A stretch of 35,462 nucleotides of DNA. Origin: JAKLHL01 sp964411885 (GTDB lineage: Bacteria > Bdellovibrionota > JAFGOL01). The notes below the pieces were generated by a model. It saw only the letters and a list, made by a program, of their open reading frames with translations, had not been told where the DNA came from and did not search any database. The translations under genes were made by a program, and so were the position numbers. How positions within the stretch are numbered: the stretch's first letter is position 1; the number at the start of each line of letters is the position of its first letter. The stretch covers positions 1 to 35,462 of the forward strand of contig CAYPMK010000012.1 in the NCBI GenBank assembly GCA_964411885.1, written 5' to 3'. This document shows positions 23,544 to 31,745 of the stretch, piece by piece.

Positions 23544-24767
23544 ATGAAGAAAATAGTTATTATACTCGCTGTTGCTCTTGGCTTTTATGGGTGTGAACTT
23601 AGTCAGGTTGCTAGTCTAAAAGATATGGCAAAACTTGGTAGTACAAATGAGGAAGCAGCTGAGAGTAGTTTAGACGCTGAACCAAAAGAGTGGAATACTG
23701 TTGGTGGCGGATACTTTACTGATGCTACAATTCCTAATAATCCAAATAGTGCAACAAGCGATATTTCTATGGATATATATAATAACGAGCCTTATGTTGC
23801 CTACGCTGACTTTGTTAATTCTTTTAGGCTCAATGTGAAAAAATGTACTGGTGGAACTTCTTGTACCTCATGGACAAGTTTGGGAGCTAACATTTCTGCC
23901 AATGAAGCATACGATATGTCTATCGCTGTATGGAATGGTACTCCCTATGTTGTCTATAGGGAACTCGTCACGGTTAATCCTTTAGTGTTTGTTCCAAAAG
24001 TTAAATATTATAATGGTACATCGTGGTTGGACCTTGGTAACATTGCTTCACTCGTTGGAGTTAATGTTTCTTTTGACTGGTACCCAACAATTGCTGTTGA
24101 AGATGGGACGGTGTTCATAGTAGCAAAGAACAGAGTTATGTATTACAACGGTGCTAGCTGGTCATATGTTGGTGGAGCAATACCCGGATGTAATGGCTAT
24201 CCTATAATAAAAGTACATAACACAGGTACAGATCTTGTTCCTTATGTGGCATTCATAGACTCTACAGAACACTACAATGCTAGTGTTGTATATTACAACG
24301 ATGTTACTAGTACTTGGGATTATCTTGGTAATAAAGGTTTTTCTCATGTAACAGATCCTTGGCAGGGCATTGGAAGTCTTGCATTTGAACTTTCTAGCGA
24401 CGGCACTCCTTATGTCTTTTTTGCTGGTATGTATGACTCAAGTATAGGAAAAAGTAGTGTGCTTAGATATGATGATTTACTTAATGATTGGGTTAACGTT
24501 GGTACACCGGCTAATTATTTCCAGAATATAGCAGTATCTCATACAGACATAGCAATAGGCTCTGATGGTAGCGTGTATGTGGCATATCACAACCAAGGCA
24601 ATTCCCTTACAACTGTACAAAAAAGTTTATATGGTACGGGTGCATGGACTAGTTTGGGAACTGTTTCAGGATCATGGGGAAATTATACTAACATATGTCT
24701 TGATTCTAACAACGTTCCTTTTGTTGCTTACGGTCCTGTAAATAGTTATGTAAAAAGATATCAATGA
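23544..24767 (+). CDS. Lipoprotein with probable seven-bladed beta-propeller
   Basis: 407 residues. Lipobox 'GFYGC' gives a lipidated Cys at 17, followed by a Glu. After a Ser/Glu linker, 'KEWNTVGGG' (48-56) is followed by seven repeats of the pattern hydrophobic - NGTPYVAY - x(n) - KYYNGTSWLDLG. The seventh ends at 'SYVKRYQ' without its W-x-x-LG strand, which the N-terminal 'EWNTVG' could supply, a Velcro-closed seven-bladed propeller. Four clustered Cys-bearing turns ('KKCTGGTSCTSW') are unusual. It is a paralogue of the 19231-20700 lipoprotein without the CHB_HEX-like domain. Its ATG has GGGGG as ribosome site, and its stop overlaps the aminotransferase start (ATGA). Function unknown. Confidence 0.8.
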   Translation: MKKIVIILAVALGFYGCELSQVASLKDMAKLGSTNEEAAESSLDAEPKEWNTVGGGYFTDATIPNNPNSATSDISMDIYNNEPYVAYADFVNSFRLNVKKCTGGTSCTSWTSLGANISANEAYDMSIAVWNGTPYVVYRELVTVNPLVFVPKVKYYNGTSWLDLGNIASLVGVNVSFDWYPTIAVEDGTVFIVAKNRVMYYNGASWSYVGGAIPGCNGYPIIKVHNTGTDLVPYVAFIDSTEHYNASVVYYNDVTSTWDYLGNKGFSHVTDPWQGIGSLAFELSSDGTPYVFFAGMYDSSIGKSSVLRYDDLLNDWVNVGTPANYFQNIAVSHTDIAIGSDGSVYVAYHNQGNSLTTVQKSLYGTGAWTSLGTVSGSWGNYTNICLDSNNVPFVAYGPVNSYVKRYQ

Positions 24768-25909
24768 AGTTCAGGACAAGTAAGATAATAGATCCGCCTA
24801 TAGTAGAGTTTAAAAGGAATATATCTGATCTTTTAGGAAAAGACGGTGTAATAGATCTTTGTCAAGCTGTACCGTCTTACCCAATGCCACAAAAAATGAA
24901 AGATTATATGATTGAAGGCTCCTTTAGCGACCAGCTTTCTTATTACACTCCAGATCAAGGTATTATTGAATTAAGAGAAGAAATTTCTAAGCTTCATGGA
25001 AGTAATCTAGTAAATAAGGATGAAGTAATTATAACAGCAGGGGCAAATCAGGGCGCTTTCAGTGTTTTTGCGGCTTTATTCAAGGCAGGGGATAAGGTTG
25101 CCTTACCTGTTCCTTACTATTTTAATTATGACATGGCCTTAAAAATGCTTGATATAGAGCCTGTTTATTATTTTTTAGACGAAGATGATGGTCTTAGATT
25201 TGTTTTTGATAAGATAGACAAATCCATTTTTAAAAGTTGCAAGGGCTTTGTTTTGATTAATCCGAACAACCCTACAGGGTCTGAATATAATGAAGAAGAA
25301 ATAAAAAAACTAAGTTCTCAATGTAATAAAGATGGGGTTATTTTAATCTCAGACGAGGCTTATGGCTTTTTCTCTAAAAAAGGATATCCGGCATCTAGTA
25401 CTCTGAACATAACAGGCTCGTTGAATAATCTTGTGGTGGTGAATACTTTTTCCAAAACTTTTAGTATGACAGGTTTTAGAGTGGCCTATGTGCTTGCACA
25501 GAAAACTTTTATGGATCAGATAATGAAAGTTCAAGACAGCGTCATAATTTGTGCTCCAAAAGTGTCTCAATATATGGCCCTTTATGGATTAAAGGAATGT
25601 CGTTCATGGCTCGATGAAAAGGTTAAACATGTTCAAAATAATGCCTCACAGTTTAGAGAGCTTTGTAAAACTCAGTTAAAAGGTTTTAGTCTATCAAGCT
25701 GTGCTAATTTCTTTGCATATATAAAACATCCTTTCAATAATATCAGTTCTTATGAGGCTAGTATTAAGGTCGCTAAGCAGGCAAAAATACTTACACTTCC
25801 GGGTTCTATCTTTGGTCCAAAACAAGATTCATACCTAAGGCTTGCCTTTGGCAATGTGAGCGACCCCTCAAAACTATCTGAAGTCGTTAGCAGATTATCT
25901 ACGATCTAA
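24764..25909 (+). CDS. PLP-dependent class I/II aminotransferase
   Basis: 381 residues. PLP-binding features are clear: 'NPNNPTG' (167-172), D197 in 'ISDEAYGFF', and the Schiff-base Lys K231 in 'NTFSKTFSMTGFRVAY', then 'LRLAFGNV' with the substrate-binding Arg near the end. The fold is that of aspartate/aromatic-type aminotransferases; the exact substrate is not evident. It is coupled by an ATGA overlap to the propeller lipoprotein, an odd pairing of a cytoplasmic enzyme with a lipoprotein. The gene is followed by the long inverted-repeat element. Confidence 0.9.
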   Translation: MKFRTSKIIDPPIVEFKRNISDLLGKDGVIDLCQAVPSYPMPQKMKDYMIEGSFSDQLSYYTPDQGIIELREEISKLHGSNLVNKDEVIITAGANQGAFSVFAALFKAGDKVALPVPYYFNYDMALKMLDIEPVYYFLDEDDGLRFVFDKIDKSIFKSCKGFVLINPNNPTGSEYNEEEIKKLSSQCNKDGVILISDEAYGFFSKKGYPASSTLNITGSLNNLVVVNTFSKTFSMTGFRVAYVLAQKTFMDQIMKVQDSVIICAPKVSQYMALYGLKECRSWLDEKVKHVQNNASQFRELCKTQLKGFSLSSCANFFAYIKHPFNNISSYEASIKVAKQAKILTLPGSIFGPKQDSYLRLAFGNVSDPSKLSEVVSRLSTI

Positions 25910-25935
25910 CCAAGTAAGAGTATCAAATAAGATCT

Positions 25936-26126
25936 GTTTTTAGTTCACACTTTCTAGGACTATCTCGGAGTTTTCGGGAAACCATTCTTGTCAGATTTTG
26001 CGTAAAAATTGCGTACGAGACCGATGCGATGCATTGGGAGACAGCGGCGAGCTAGCAATTTTAGCAAAATGGGACTTAGAATGGTCGAAAACGTAGATCT
26101 AGTCCTAGAAAGTGTGAACTAAAAAC
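25936..26126. mobile_element. 191-bp MITE-like element or long structured hairpin
   Basis: The ends, 25936-25962 and 26100-26126, are perfect 27-bp inverted complements. Further inward the arms keep pairing in order: GTTTTCG (25970-25976) with CGAAAAC (26086-26092), ACCATTC (25981-25987) with GAATGGT (26079-26085), ATTTTGC (25995-26001) with GCAAAAT (26064-26070), AAAATTGC (26005-26012) with GCAATTTT (26055-26062), and CCGATGC (26021-26027) with GCATTGG (26031-26037, one G-T pair) around a 3-nt loop. The core 26011-26056 is about 60% GC in a low-GC neighbourhood. No reading frame or clear target-site duplication is visible. It may be a non-autonomous miniature transposon, or DNA for a very long hairpin RNA. 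The structure is seen; the origin is inferred. Confidence 0.75.
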
Positions 26127-26142
26127 TTATTATAAAGTCCAA

Positions 26143-26216
26143 CAAAGTTAGCACTTTGAATACACTTTGGGGTAATCATAATATTGTTGAACAATGTCAA
26201 TACCATGATATATATC
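26143..26216 (+). promoter_or_regulatory. Candidate purA promoter with palindromes
   Basis: TTGAAC (26187-26192) stands 16 bp before TATATA (26209-26214), about 24 bp upstream of the purA start. The -35 box overlaps a perfect palindrome ATTGTTGAACAAT (26183-26195), and a separate inverted repeat CAAAGT/ACTTTG lies at 26143-26158. These could be operator sites for control of purine synthesis, but they do not match a regulator site I can name with certainty. Confidence 0.4.
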
Positions 26217-26237
26217 ACTGCTGGGGAGGGACTAATA

Positions 26238-27536
26238 ATGTCATCAGTAGTAATTTTGGGCGCCCAATGGGGTGATGAAGGTAAAGGGAAAATAGTAGAC
26301 CATTATGCTGGTCATGCAGACATGGTGGTAAGATATCAGGGTGGTGCGAACGCAGGGCATACTCTGGTAATAGAGGGTAAAAAAATAGTAATGCATCTTG
26401 TTCCTGCTGGAATAACAAGAGAAAGACCAACTTGTGTGTTGGCTGACAACGTCGTAATAGAGCCAAACATACTAATAAAAGAGATACAAACAATAAAAGA
26501 TGCTGGTTATAAAATATCTCCAGAAAGATTTAGAATAAGTGAAAAAGCTCACGTGACGATGCCTTATCACTTAATGATAGACCAACTTAGAGAGATAAAA
26601 CAAGCTAGGGCAAAAATAGGTACAACTGGTAGAGGCATAGGACCTACTTACGAGGATAAAGTATCAAGAAGAGGTATTAGGATGGGCGACCTTATAAGAC
26701 CATCCATACTTAAAGAAAGACTGTCTTTGATATTAGAGGATAGGAATTATTACATCACTAATTATTTAGAAGAAAAACCATTTGATATCAAAAAAGTTCT
26801 AGAAGAAGCACTTGAACTTGGAGATGTTCTTGCTCCGTACATTACTGACACATCAAAGATCGTCTATGATGCATGTAAGAGCGGGAAAAATGTTCTGTTC
26901 GAAGGTGCTCAGGGAGTTATGCTTGATGTAGATGGTGGAACATATCCTTATGTTACCTCTTCTAATACAACTCCGGGAGCAGCGGCTATGAGTGCTGGTG
27001 TTTCTCCGTTGTTCATAAAGAACGTCGTAGGTGTTGTAAAGGCATACAGTACAAGGGTTGGAGAAGGTCCTTTACCAACAGAGTTAGCAGATGAAGTTGG
27101 TGACATGTTACGTTTCCAAGGTGGAGAATATGGCGCTACAACAGGCAGACCACGTCGTTGTGGTTGGCTAGACATGGTATGCTTAAAGTATGTAACACGT
27201 TATGCAGGATTAACATCGTTCATATTGACCAAGCTTGATGTATTAACTGGTTTTCCAGAAATAAAAGTTGCTGTTGCTTATGAAGTTAATGGTAAAAGGT
27301 ATGAAGATCTTCCTTATGACATAGTATCTTTGAGCGGAGATGTAAAACCTGTTTATAAGAGTTTCCCGGGTTGGACAGAAGACCTTAAGGGAGCGACCAA
27401 CATAGAACAGCTTCCAAAGAACGCTAGGGATTATGTTGAATGGATAAAAACAGAACTTGGTGTTCCTATGGTCATGATGTCCCTTGGTGCTCAAAGAGGC
27501 GAGGGAATAGAATCACAAAATCCTTTTGAGGCGTAA
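26238..27536 (+). CDS. purA: Adenylosuccinate synthetase
   Basis: 432 residues from the ATG at 26238; the long upstream extension to a TTG at 26184 is rejected because GGGGAGGG at 26223-26230 is placed exactly for 26238 and the family begins here. It joins IMP and aspartate with GTP hydrolysis, the first AMP-specific step. The signatures 'GAQWGDEGKGK' (8-18), 'GGANAGHT' and 'GTTGRGIGPTYEDKVSRRG' are intact, and 'TTGRPRRCGWLD' is also present. It starts the purine cluster and is followed directly by the kinase gene. Confidence 0.97.
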   Translation: MSSVVILGAQWGDEGKGKIVDHYAGHADMVVRYQGGANAGHTLVIEGKKIVMHLVPAGITRERPTCVLADNVVIEPNILIKEIQTIKDAGYKISPERFRISEKAHVTMPYHLMIDQLREIKQARAKIGTTGRGIGPTYEDKVSRRGIRMGDLIRPSILKERLSLILEDRNYYITNYLEEKPFDIKKVLEEALELGDVLAPYITDTSKIVYDACKSGKNVLFEGAQGVMLDVDGGTYPYVTSSNTTPGAAAMSAGVSPLFIKNVVGVVKAYSTRVGEGPLPTELADEVGDMLRFQGGEYGATTGRPRRCGWLDMVCLKYVTRYAGLTSFILTKLDVLTGFPEIKVAVAYEVNGKRYEDLPYDIVSLSGDVKPVYKSFPGWTEDLKGATNIEQLPKNARDYVEWIKTELGVPMVMMSLGAQRGEGIESQNPFEA

Positions 27537-29549
27537 ATGGAGAAAAGATCCCCGCAGAAATTTGGCGATTATTATTTGATGGATAAAATAGCCGTAGGCG
27601 GGATGGCAGAAATATGGCGTGCAAAAACGGTAGGCCTTGAAGGCTTTGAAAGAGTTGTTGCAATAAAGTTCATTCTTTCTAATTACACACAAAATCCAGA
27701 GTTCAATTCAATGTTCATAGACGAAGCTCGTATAGCTTCTACTCTTAACCACAGTAACATAGTAAGGATAACTAACTTTGGTGTAATAGAAGGCAGATAC
27801 TATCATGAAATGGAATTTATAGATGGTAAGAACGTTCGCCAGATATTCCAAAAGAGTAAAGAAGAAGACAAGATATTTCCCCTTGATTCAGCATGCTATT
27901 TAATGAGTGAGGTTTGTAAGGGATTACACTATGTGCATACAAAACATGATCCTTTTACCAACGAACCGTTGAATATTATACACAGAGACGTTAGCCCTCA
28001 AAACATAATAGTTTCTTACGAGGGAGAAGTAAAAATACTTGATTGGGGTATAGCTAAGGCAAAAGGCAAGGTTGATGAAACAAGAGCAGGTATACTGAAA
28101 GGCAAATTTGGCTATATGAGCCCTGAACAAGCAGAGGGTGAAGAACTTGATGCAAGAACAGACATCTTTTCCACAGGTGTAGTTTTTTATGAACTTATTA
28201 CTGGAGAAAGACTTTTTGTTGCTGATAACGAGATAAATACGCTCAAGAAAATAAAAGAGTGTAATGTTCCAGCACCTAGCAAAGTGAATCCTTTAATAGA
28301 TGCAGAACTTGAAGCCATTGTAATGAAAGCATTGGCTAGATATAGAATAGAAAGATATCAAAATTGTTATGATATGCACGAGGATCTTATAAGGTATTTG
28401 CATAAAAGATTTCCTGCAAACACCTCTATGAAACTTTCAAGATCCATAAAAGAACTTTTTACTAAAGAAATAATAGAAGAAAGAAAAAGGATGAGTGAAA
28501 TGGAACACAGTGTTCCGTCTTATTCTTCTTTTGGCTATGCTTCTGGTTCGTATGAAGAAAAAACAAGACTTAGTTCTGGTCAGCCACAAGAAAATCAAAA
28601 TACTTCAATGGACAGCGGTGTAAGCGATAGAGATAAAACTCAGCTTACAGATGGTTCAAATAGTAGAAGAGTAAAAAAAGAGAACACCTCTACAGATGCA
28701 AGAACGGTGGTGGACCCTTCTTATTCTGATTCAAAAGCTTATGAGGCTCCTAGGCAAGAATATCTCAATAAAAAAGCAGAGACAGAAAAACCAAGACCAT
28801 TGTCAATATATGGGAGTGGTAGAAAAAGGCTTATAATAAGAGGCGCTATACTTGTTGGAGCGCTTATTCTTGTATTGATGGTATTATTTAGCGGCGGTGA
28901 AACCAAAGATAAAACTAAAGACACAGCCAAGAACACAGAAAGGACTGTGCCTGATTTTATAGAATTCCCAGAAACAAAAACGGAGACTCAAGCAGAGCCT
29001 GCCCCACCAGCAGAACCACAAACACCAGTACAACCCCAAGAGGAACCTGCACCTACGTCTGAGCCTGTAAAAGAACCTACTCCTGTTCAAGAACCAACAC
29101 CGAGTATAATAAATACCAAAGCTTCATTAATGGTAACAAGTACCCCAGAATCTAGTCTTTACATAGACGGTGAATATAAAGGTAAAACACCTTTGGATCT
29201 TAGAGAATTGGATATTAACAGAAAGTATCAAATAGAACTTAAGCTTGATGGCTATAATACAATATCTAAGTTCTTTACTCTCAGAAAGGCTGGAAGCAAC
29301 AGACTCGATTTTGGTTTAAGTCCACAGGTAAGTTCAGACAAGAGTCATTTAAGTTTAGAGATCCAGCCACCAGTAAAAATATATATAGACGGTGTATTGG
29401 TATCTAATTTTAGATCTCTTTACATGTATGAAATTCAGCCGGGCGATCATACTGTAAGACTGCTTAATGATAAGGCTGGAATAGATACGACCATACAGGT
29501 TAATGTGCCAAAAGGTGAGCACGTTAAAAAAGATATTACATTGAGGTAA
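27537..29549 (+). CDS. Membrane Ser/Thr protein kinase with two PEGA-like domains
   Basis: 670 residues. Kinase domain (about 10-290): Gly-rich 'IAVGGMAEIW', ATP-anchoring K44 in 'VAIKF', alpha-C E63, catalytic H149-R150-D151 with N156 ('HRDVSPQN'), D169 of 'DWG', and 'YMSPEQ', so it should be active. A Ser/Thr-rich linker leads to a membrane helix (about 432-451), a Pro/Glu/Gln-rich stalk, then two PEGA-like domains outside (about 528-595 and 603-670; 'YIDGEYKGKTPLDL' and 'KIYIDGVLVSNF'). The start ATG immediately follows the purA stop, so it belongs to the purine transcript. Signal and targets unknown; a role in controlling purine enzymes is only a guess from location. Confidence 0.92.
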   Translation: MEKRSPQKFGDYYLMDKIAVGGMAEIWRAKTVGLEGFERVVAIKFILSNYTQNPEFNSMFIDEARIASTLNHSNIVRITNFGVIEGRYYHEMEFIDGKNVRQIFQKSKEEDKIFPLDSACYLMSEVCKGLHYVHTKHDPFTNEPLNIIHRDVSPQNIIVSYEGEVKILDWGIAKAKGKVDETRAGILKGKFGYMSPEQAEGEELDARTDIFSTGVVFYELITGERLFVADNEINTLKKIKECNVPAPSKVNPLIDAELEAIVMKALARYRIERYQNCYDMHEDLIRYLHKRFPANTSMKLSRSIKELFTKEIIEERKRMSEMEHSVPSYSSFGYASGSYEEKTRLSSGQPQENQNTSMDSGVSDRDKTQLTDGSNSRRVKKENTSTDARTVVDPSYSDSKAYEAPRQEYLNKKAETEKPRPLSIYGSGRKRLIIRGAILVGALILVLMVLFSGGETKDKTKDTAKNTERTVPDFIEFPETKTETQAEPAPPAEPQTPVQPQEEPAPTSEPVKEPTPVQEPTPSIINTKASLMVTSTPESSLYIDGEYKGKTPLDLRELDINRKYQIELKLDGYNTISKFFTLRKAGSNRLDFGLSPQVSSDKSHLSLEIQPPVKIYIDGVLVSNFRSLYMYEIQPGDHTVRLLNDKAGIDTTIQVNVPKGEHVKKDITLR

Positions 29550-29554
29550 CCCAA

Positions 29555-30859
29555 ATGATTGAAAGGTATTCACACAAAGAAGCATCTAATATTTGGTGCG
29601 AGCAGAACAAGTTTAAAACTTGGCTAGAGGTTGAGCTTTGTGTTTGTGAGGCACTAGCTGAACTTGGCAAAATGCCAAAAGATGCACCACAAAGAATGCG
29701 TAAGAACGCAAAAATAAAATTAGAAAGGATACTTGAATTAGAGGCTGTAACTAAGCACGAAGTTGTTGCTTTCGTTAACAGTGTTATAGAAGACCTTGGT
29801 GAAGATGGTTGCTATTTTCACATGGGTGTTACTTCTTCTGATGTAATGGATACTGGTTTTTCAATAATGTTAAAAGACGCTATGAACGTTGTTATAGCAG
29901 AGCTTGATGTGCTCATGAAAGAAGTCTCTTCAAAGGCGTTAAAATACAAAGACCTTGCCTGTGTTGGAAGAACACACGGTATACACGCAGAACCAATGAG
30001 CTTTGGTCTTAAGTTTGTAAGCTGGTACGACGAATTAGCTCGTAACAAAAAAAGATTAGAGCAAGCAAAACAAGATGTTGGTGTTTGCATGATCTCTGGT
30101 GCTGTTGGAACATATTCTGCGCTACCTTGTGAAGTAGAAAAAATATGTGCAAAAAAATTGGGATTAAGGACTATTAATATAAGTACACAAGTTATTCCAA
30201 GAGACGTATATGCAGAAGCCTTTAATGCAATGGCTCTCACAGGTGGGTGTATAGAAAGAATAGCTGTTGAGCTAAGACATCTTCAGCGAACAGAAGTAAT
30301 GGAAGTGATGGAAGAGTTTACAAAAGGGCAAACAGGTTCTAGTGCAATGCCTCATAAAAGGAATCCAATATCTGCAGAGAATCTTACAGGCTGTGCAAGA
30401 CTTTTAAGAAGTTACGCCGGTGTAGCTTTAGAGAATATAGCTTTATGGCACGAAAGAGACATAAGTCATTCCTCTACAGAAAGAGTGATAGGACCAGATG
30501 CAAGCATATTATGTGCATACATGTTAAAAAGAACAACGGGTATAATATCAAGACTTGTTGTTAACGAGGATAATGTTCAAAAGAACCTTGATATTACAAA
30601 AGGTTTGGTCTATTCAAGTTTGGTACTTGTTGCGTTAATGGAAAAAGGAATGATCAGAGACGAGGCTTATAAACTTGTACAAGAAAATTCTATGAAACTT
30701 TGGGATAGCATACAAAAGGGAGCCAATGAACATTTCATTGATGTTATAAAAAAGGATTCAAGAATAACAAAACTACTTGGAGAAGACGGTTTAAAAAAGA
30801 TCTTCGATAAAAAGAACGTTTTTAAGTATGTAGATGAGATATATAAAAGAGTTCTATAA
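29555..30859 (+). CDS. purB: Adenylosuccinate lyase
   Basis: 434 residues. It splits SAICAR to AICAR plus fumarate, and adenylosuccinate to AMP plus fumarate, so it acts in both the main pathway and the AMP branch. The fumarase/aspartase-superfamily signature 'TGQTGSSAMPHKRNP' (about 258-270) carries the catalytic loop Ser, and 'VGRTHGIHAEPMSFG' and 'TSSDVMDT' form the other active-site segments. It starts 5 bp after the kinase gene and is followed by purC. Confidence 0.96.
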   Translation: MIERYSHKEASNIWCEQNKFKTWLEVELCVCEALAELGKMPKDAPQRMRKNAKIKLERILELEAVTKHEVVAFVNSVIEDLGEDGCYFHMGVTSSDVMDTGFSIMLKDAMNVVIAELDVLMKEVSSKALKYKDLACVGRTHGIHAEPMSFGLKFVSWYDELARNKKRLEQAKQDVGVCMISGAVGTYSALPCEVEKICAKKLGLRTINISTQVIPRDVYAEAFNAMALTGGCIERIAVELRHLQRTEVMEVMEEFTKGQTGSSAMPHKRNPISAENLTGCARLLRSYAGVALENIALWHERDISHSSTERVIGPDASILCAYMLKRTTGIISRLVVNEDNVQKNLDITKGLVYSSLVLVALMEKGMIRDEAYKLVQENSMKLWDSIQKGANEHFIDVIKKDSRITKLLGEDGLKKIFDKKNVFKYVDEIYKRVL

Positions 30860-30884
30860 ATAAAACAAAAAAGGAGAAAAAAGG

Positions 30885-31745
30885 GTGGCAGGCAGAGAAT
30901 TTAAATTTATTAAGAGTGGTAAGGTAAGAGATATTTATGAGTCGACCACGAGTAATGAACTGTTGATAGTTGCAAGTGATAGAATCTCTGCATTTGATTG
31001 CATACTTCCAACGCCTATAAAGGGTAAAGGAGTATTACTAACTCAACTTTCAAATCATTGGTTTAAGACAACACAGCATATAATAAAGAACCACATAGTC
31101 GAAGAAAACCCAAAGGGTTTGAACATAGATACAGAGTATAATGATCTTCCAGAAAGATCTGTAATAGTTAAAAAGGCAAAAATGGTTCAAATAGAGGCTA
31201 TAGTAAGAGGCTATATTACAGGTTCGGGATTAAAAGAATATCAAAAAACAGGCGCTATATGTGGTATAGAGTTAGAAAAAGGGTTGGTTGAATCACAAAA
31301 ATTAAGAGAACCAATCTTTACTCCTTCAACAAAGGCAGCAGTTGGAGAACACGACGAAAATATATCTTTTGATGAAGCAACAAAAATAATCGGCAAAGAT
31401 ATGGCAGAAAAAGTAAGGGACGTAAGTCTTAAACTTTATAAATTCGCCGCAGATTATGCAGAAAAGGTTGGCATAATAATAGCAGATACAAAGTTCGAAT
31501 TTGGTACTATAGATGGCGAGTTAATACTTATAGACGAGCTTTTTACTCCAGATTCTTCTAGGTTCTGGCCAAAAGATAGTTATCAACTGGGAAAATCTCA
31601 ACCAAGTTTTGATAAACAGTATGTAAGAGATTATTTAAGTACTCTTGATTGGGATAAACGTCCGCCAGCACCATCTTTGCCTGCTGAGGTCGTACAAAAA
31701 ACACTATCAAAATATTCAGAGGCAGTTAAACGACTATGCAAATGA
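30885..31745 (+). CDS. purC: SAICAR synthase (phosphoribosylaminoimidazole-succinocarboxamide synthase)
   Basis: 286 residues with a GTG start; AAGGAG at 30871-30876 is well spaced. It couples aspartate to CAIR using ATP. Motifs include 'KSGKVRDIYE' at the N-terminus, 'VASDRISAFDC' and 'VRGYITGSGLKEY', then 'DELFTPDSSRFWP' in the C-terminal half. It lies between purB, which uses its product, and purL. The last bases of its stop form an ATGA overlap with purL. Confidence 0.96.
   Translation: MAGREFKFIKSGKVRDIYESTTSNELLIVASDRISAFDCILPTPIKGKGVLLTQLSNHWFKTTQHIIKNHIVEENPKGLNIDTEYNDLPERSVIVKKAKMVQIEAIVRGYITGSGLKEYQKTGAICGIELEKGLVESQKLREPIFTPSTKAAVGEHDENISFDEATKIIGKDMAEKVRDVSLKLYKFAADYAEKVGIIIADTKFEFGTIDGELILIDELFTPDSSRFWPKDSYQLGKSQPSFDKQYVRDYLSTLDWDKRPPAPSLPAEVVQKTLSKYSEAVKRLCK

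Noticed and set aside
25936..26126. The element as an integron attC site
   Set aside because: attC sites need terminal RYYYAAC and GTTRRRY boxes with mismatched bulges; here the ends are perfect 27-bp complements and no such boxes sit at the ends, and there is no integrase nearby.
26184..26237. N-terminal extension of PurA to a TTG
   Set aside because: The ribosome site and the family N-terminus both point to the ATG at 26238; the extension would cover the promoter-like boxes.
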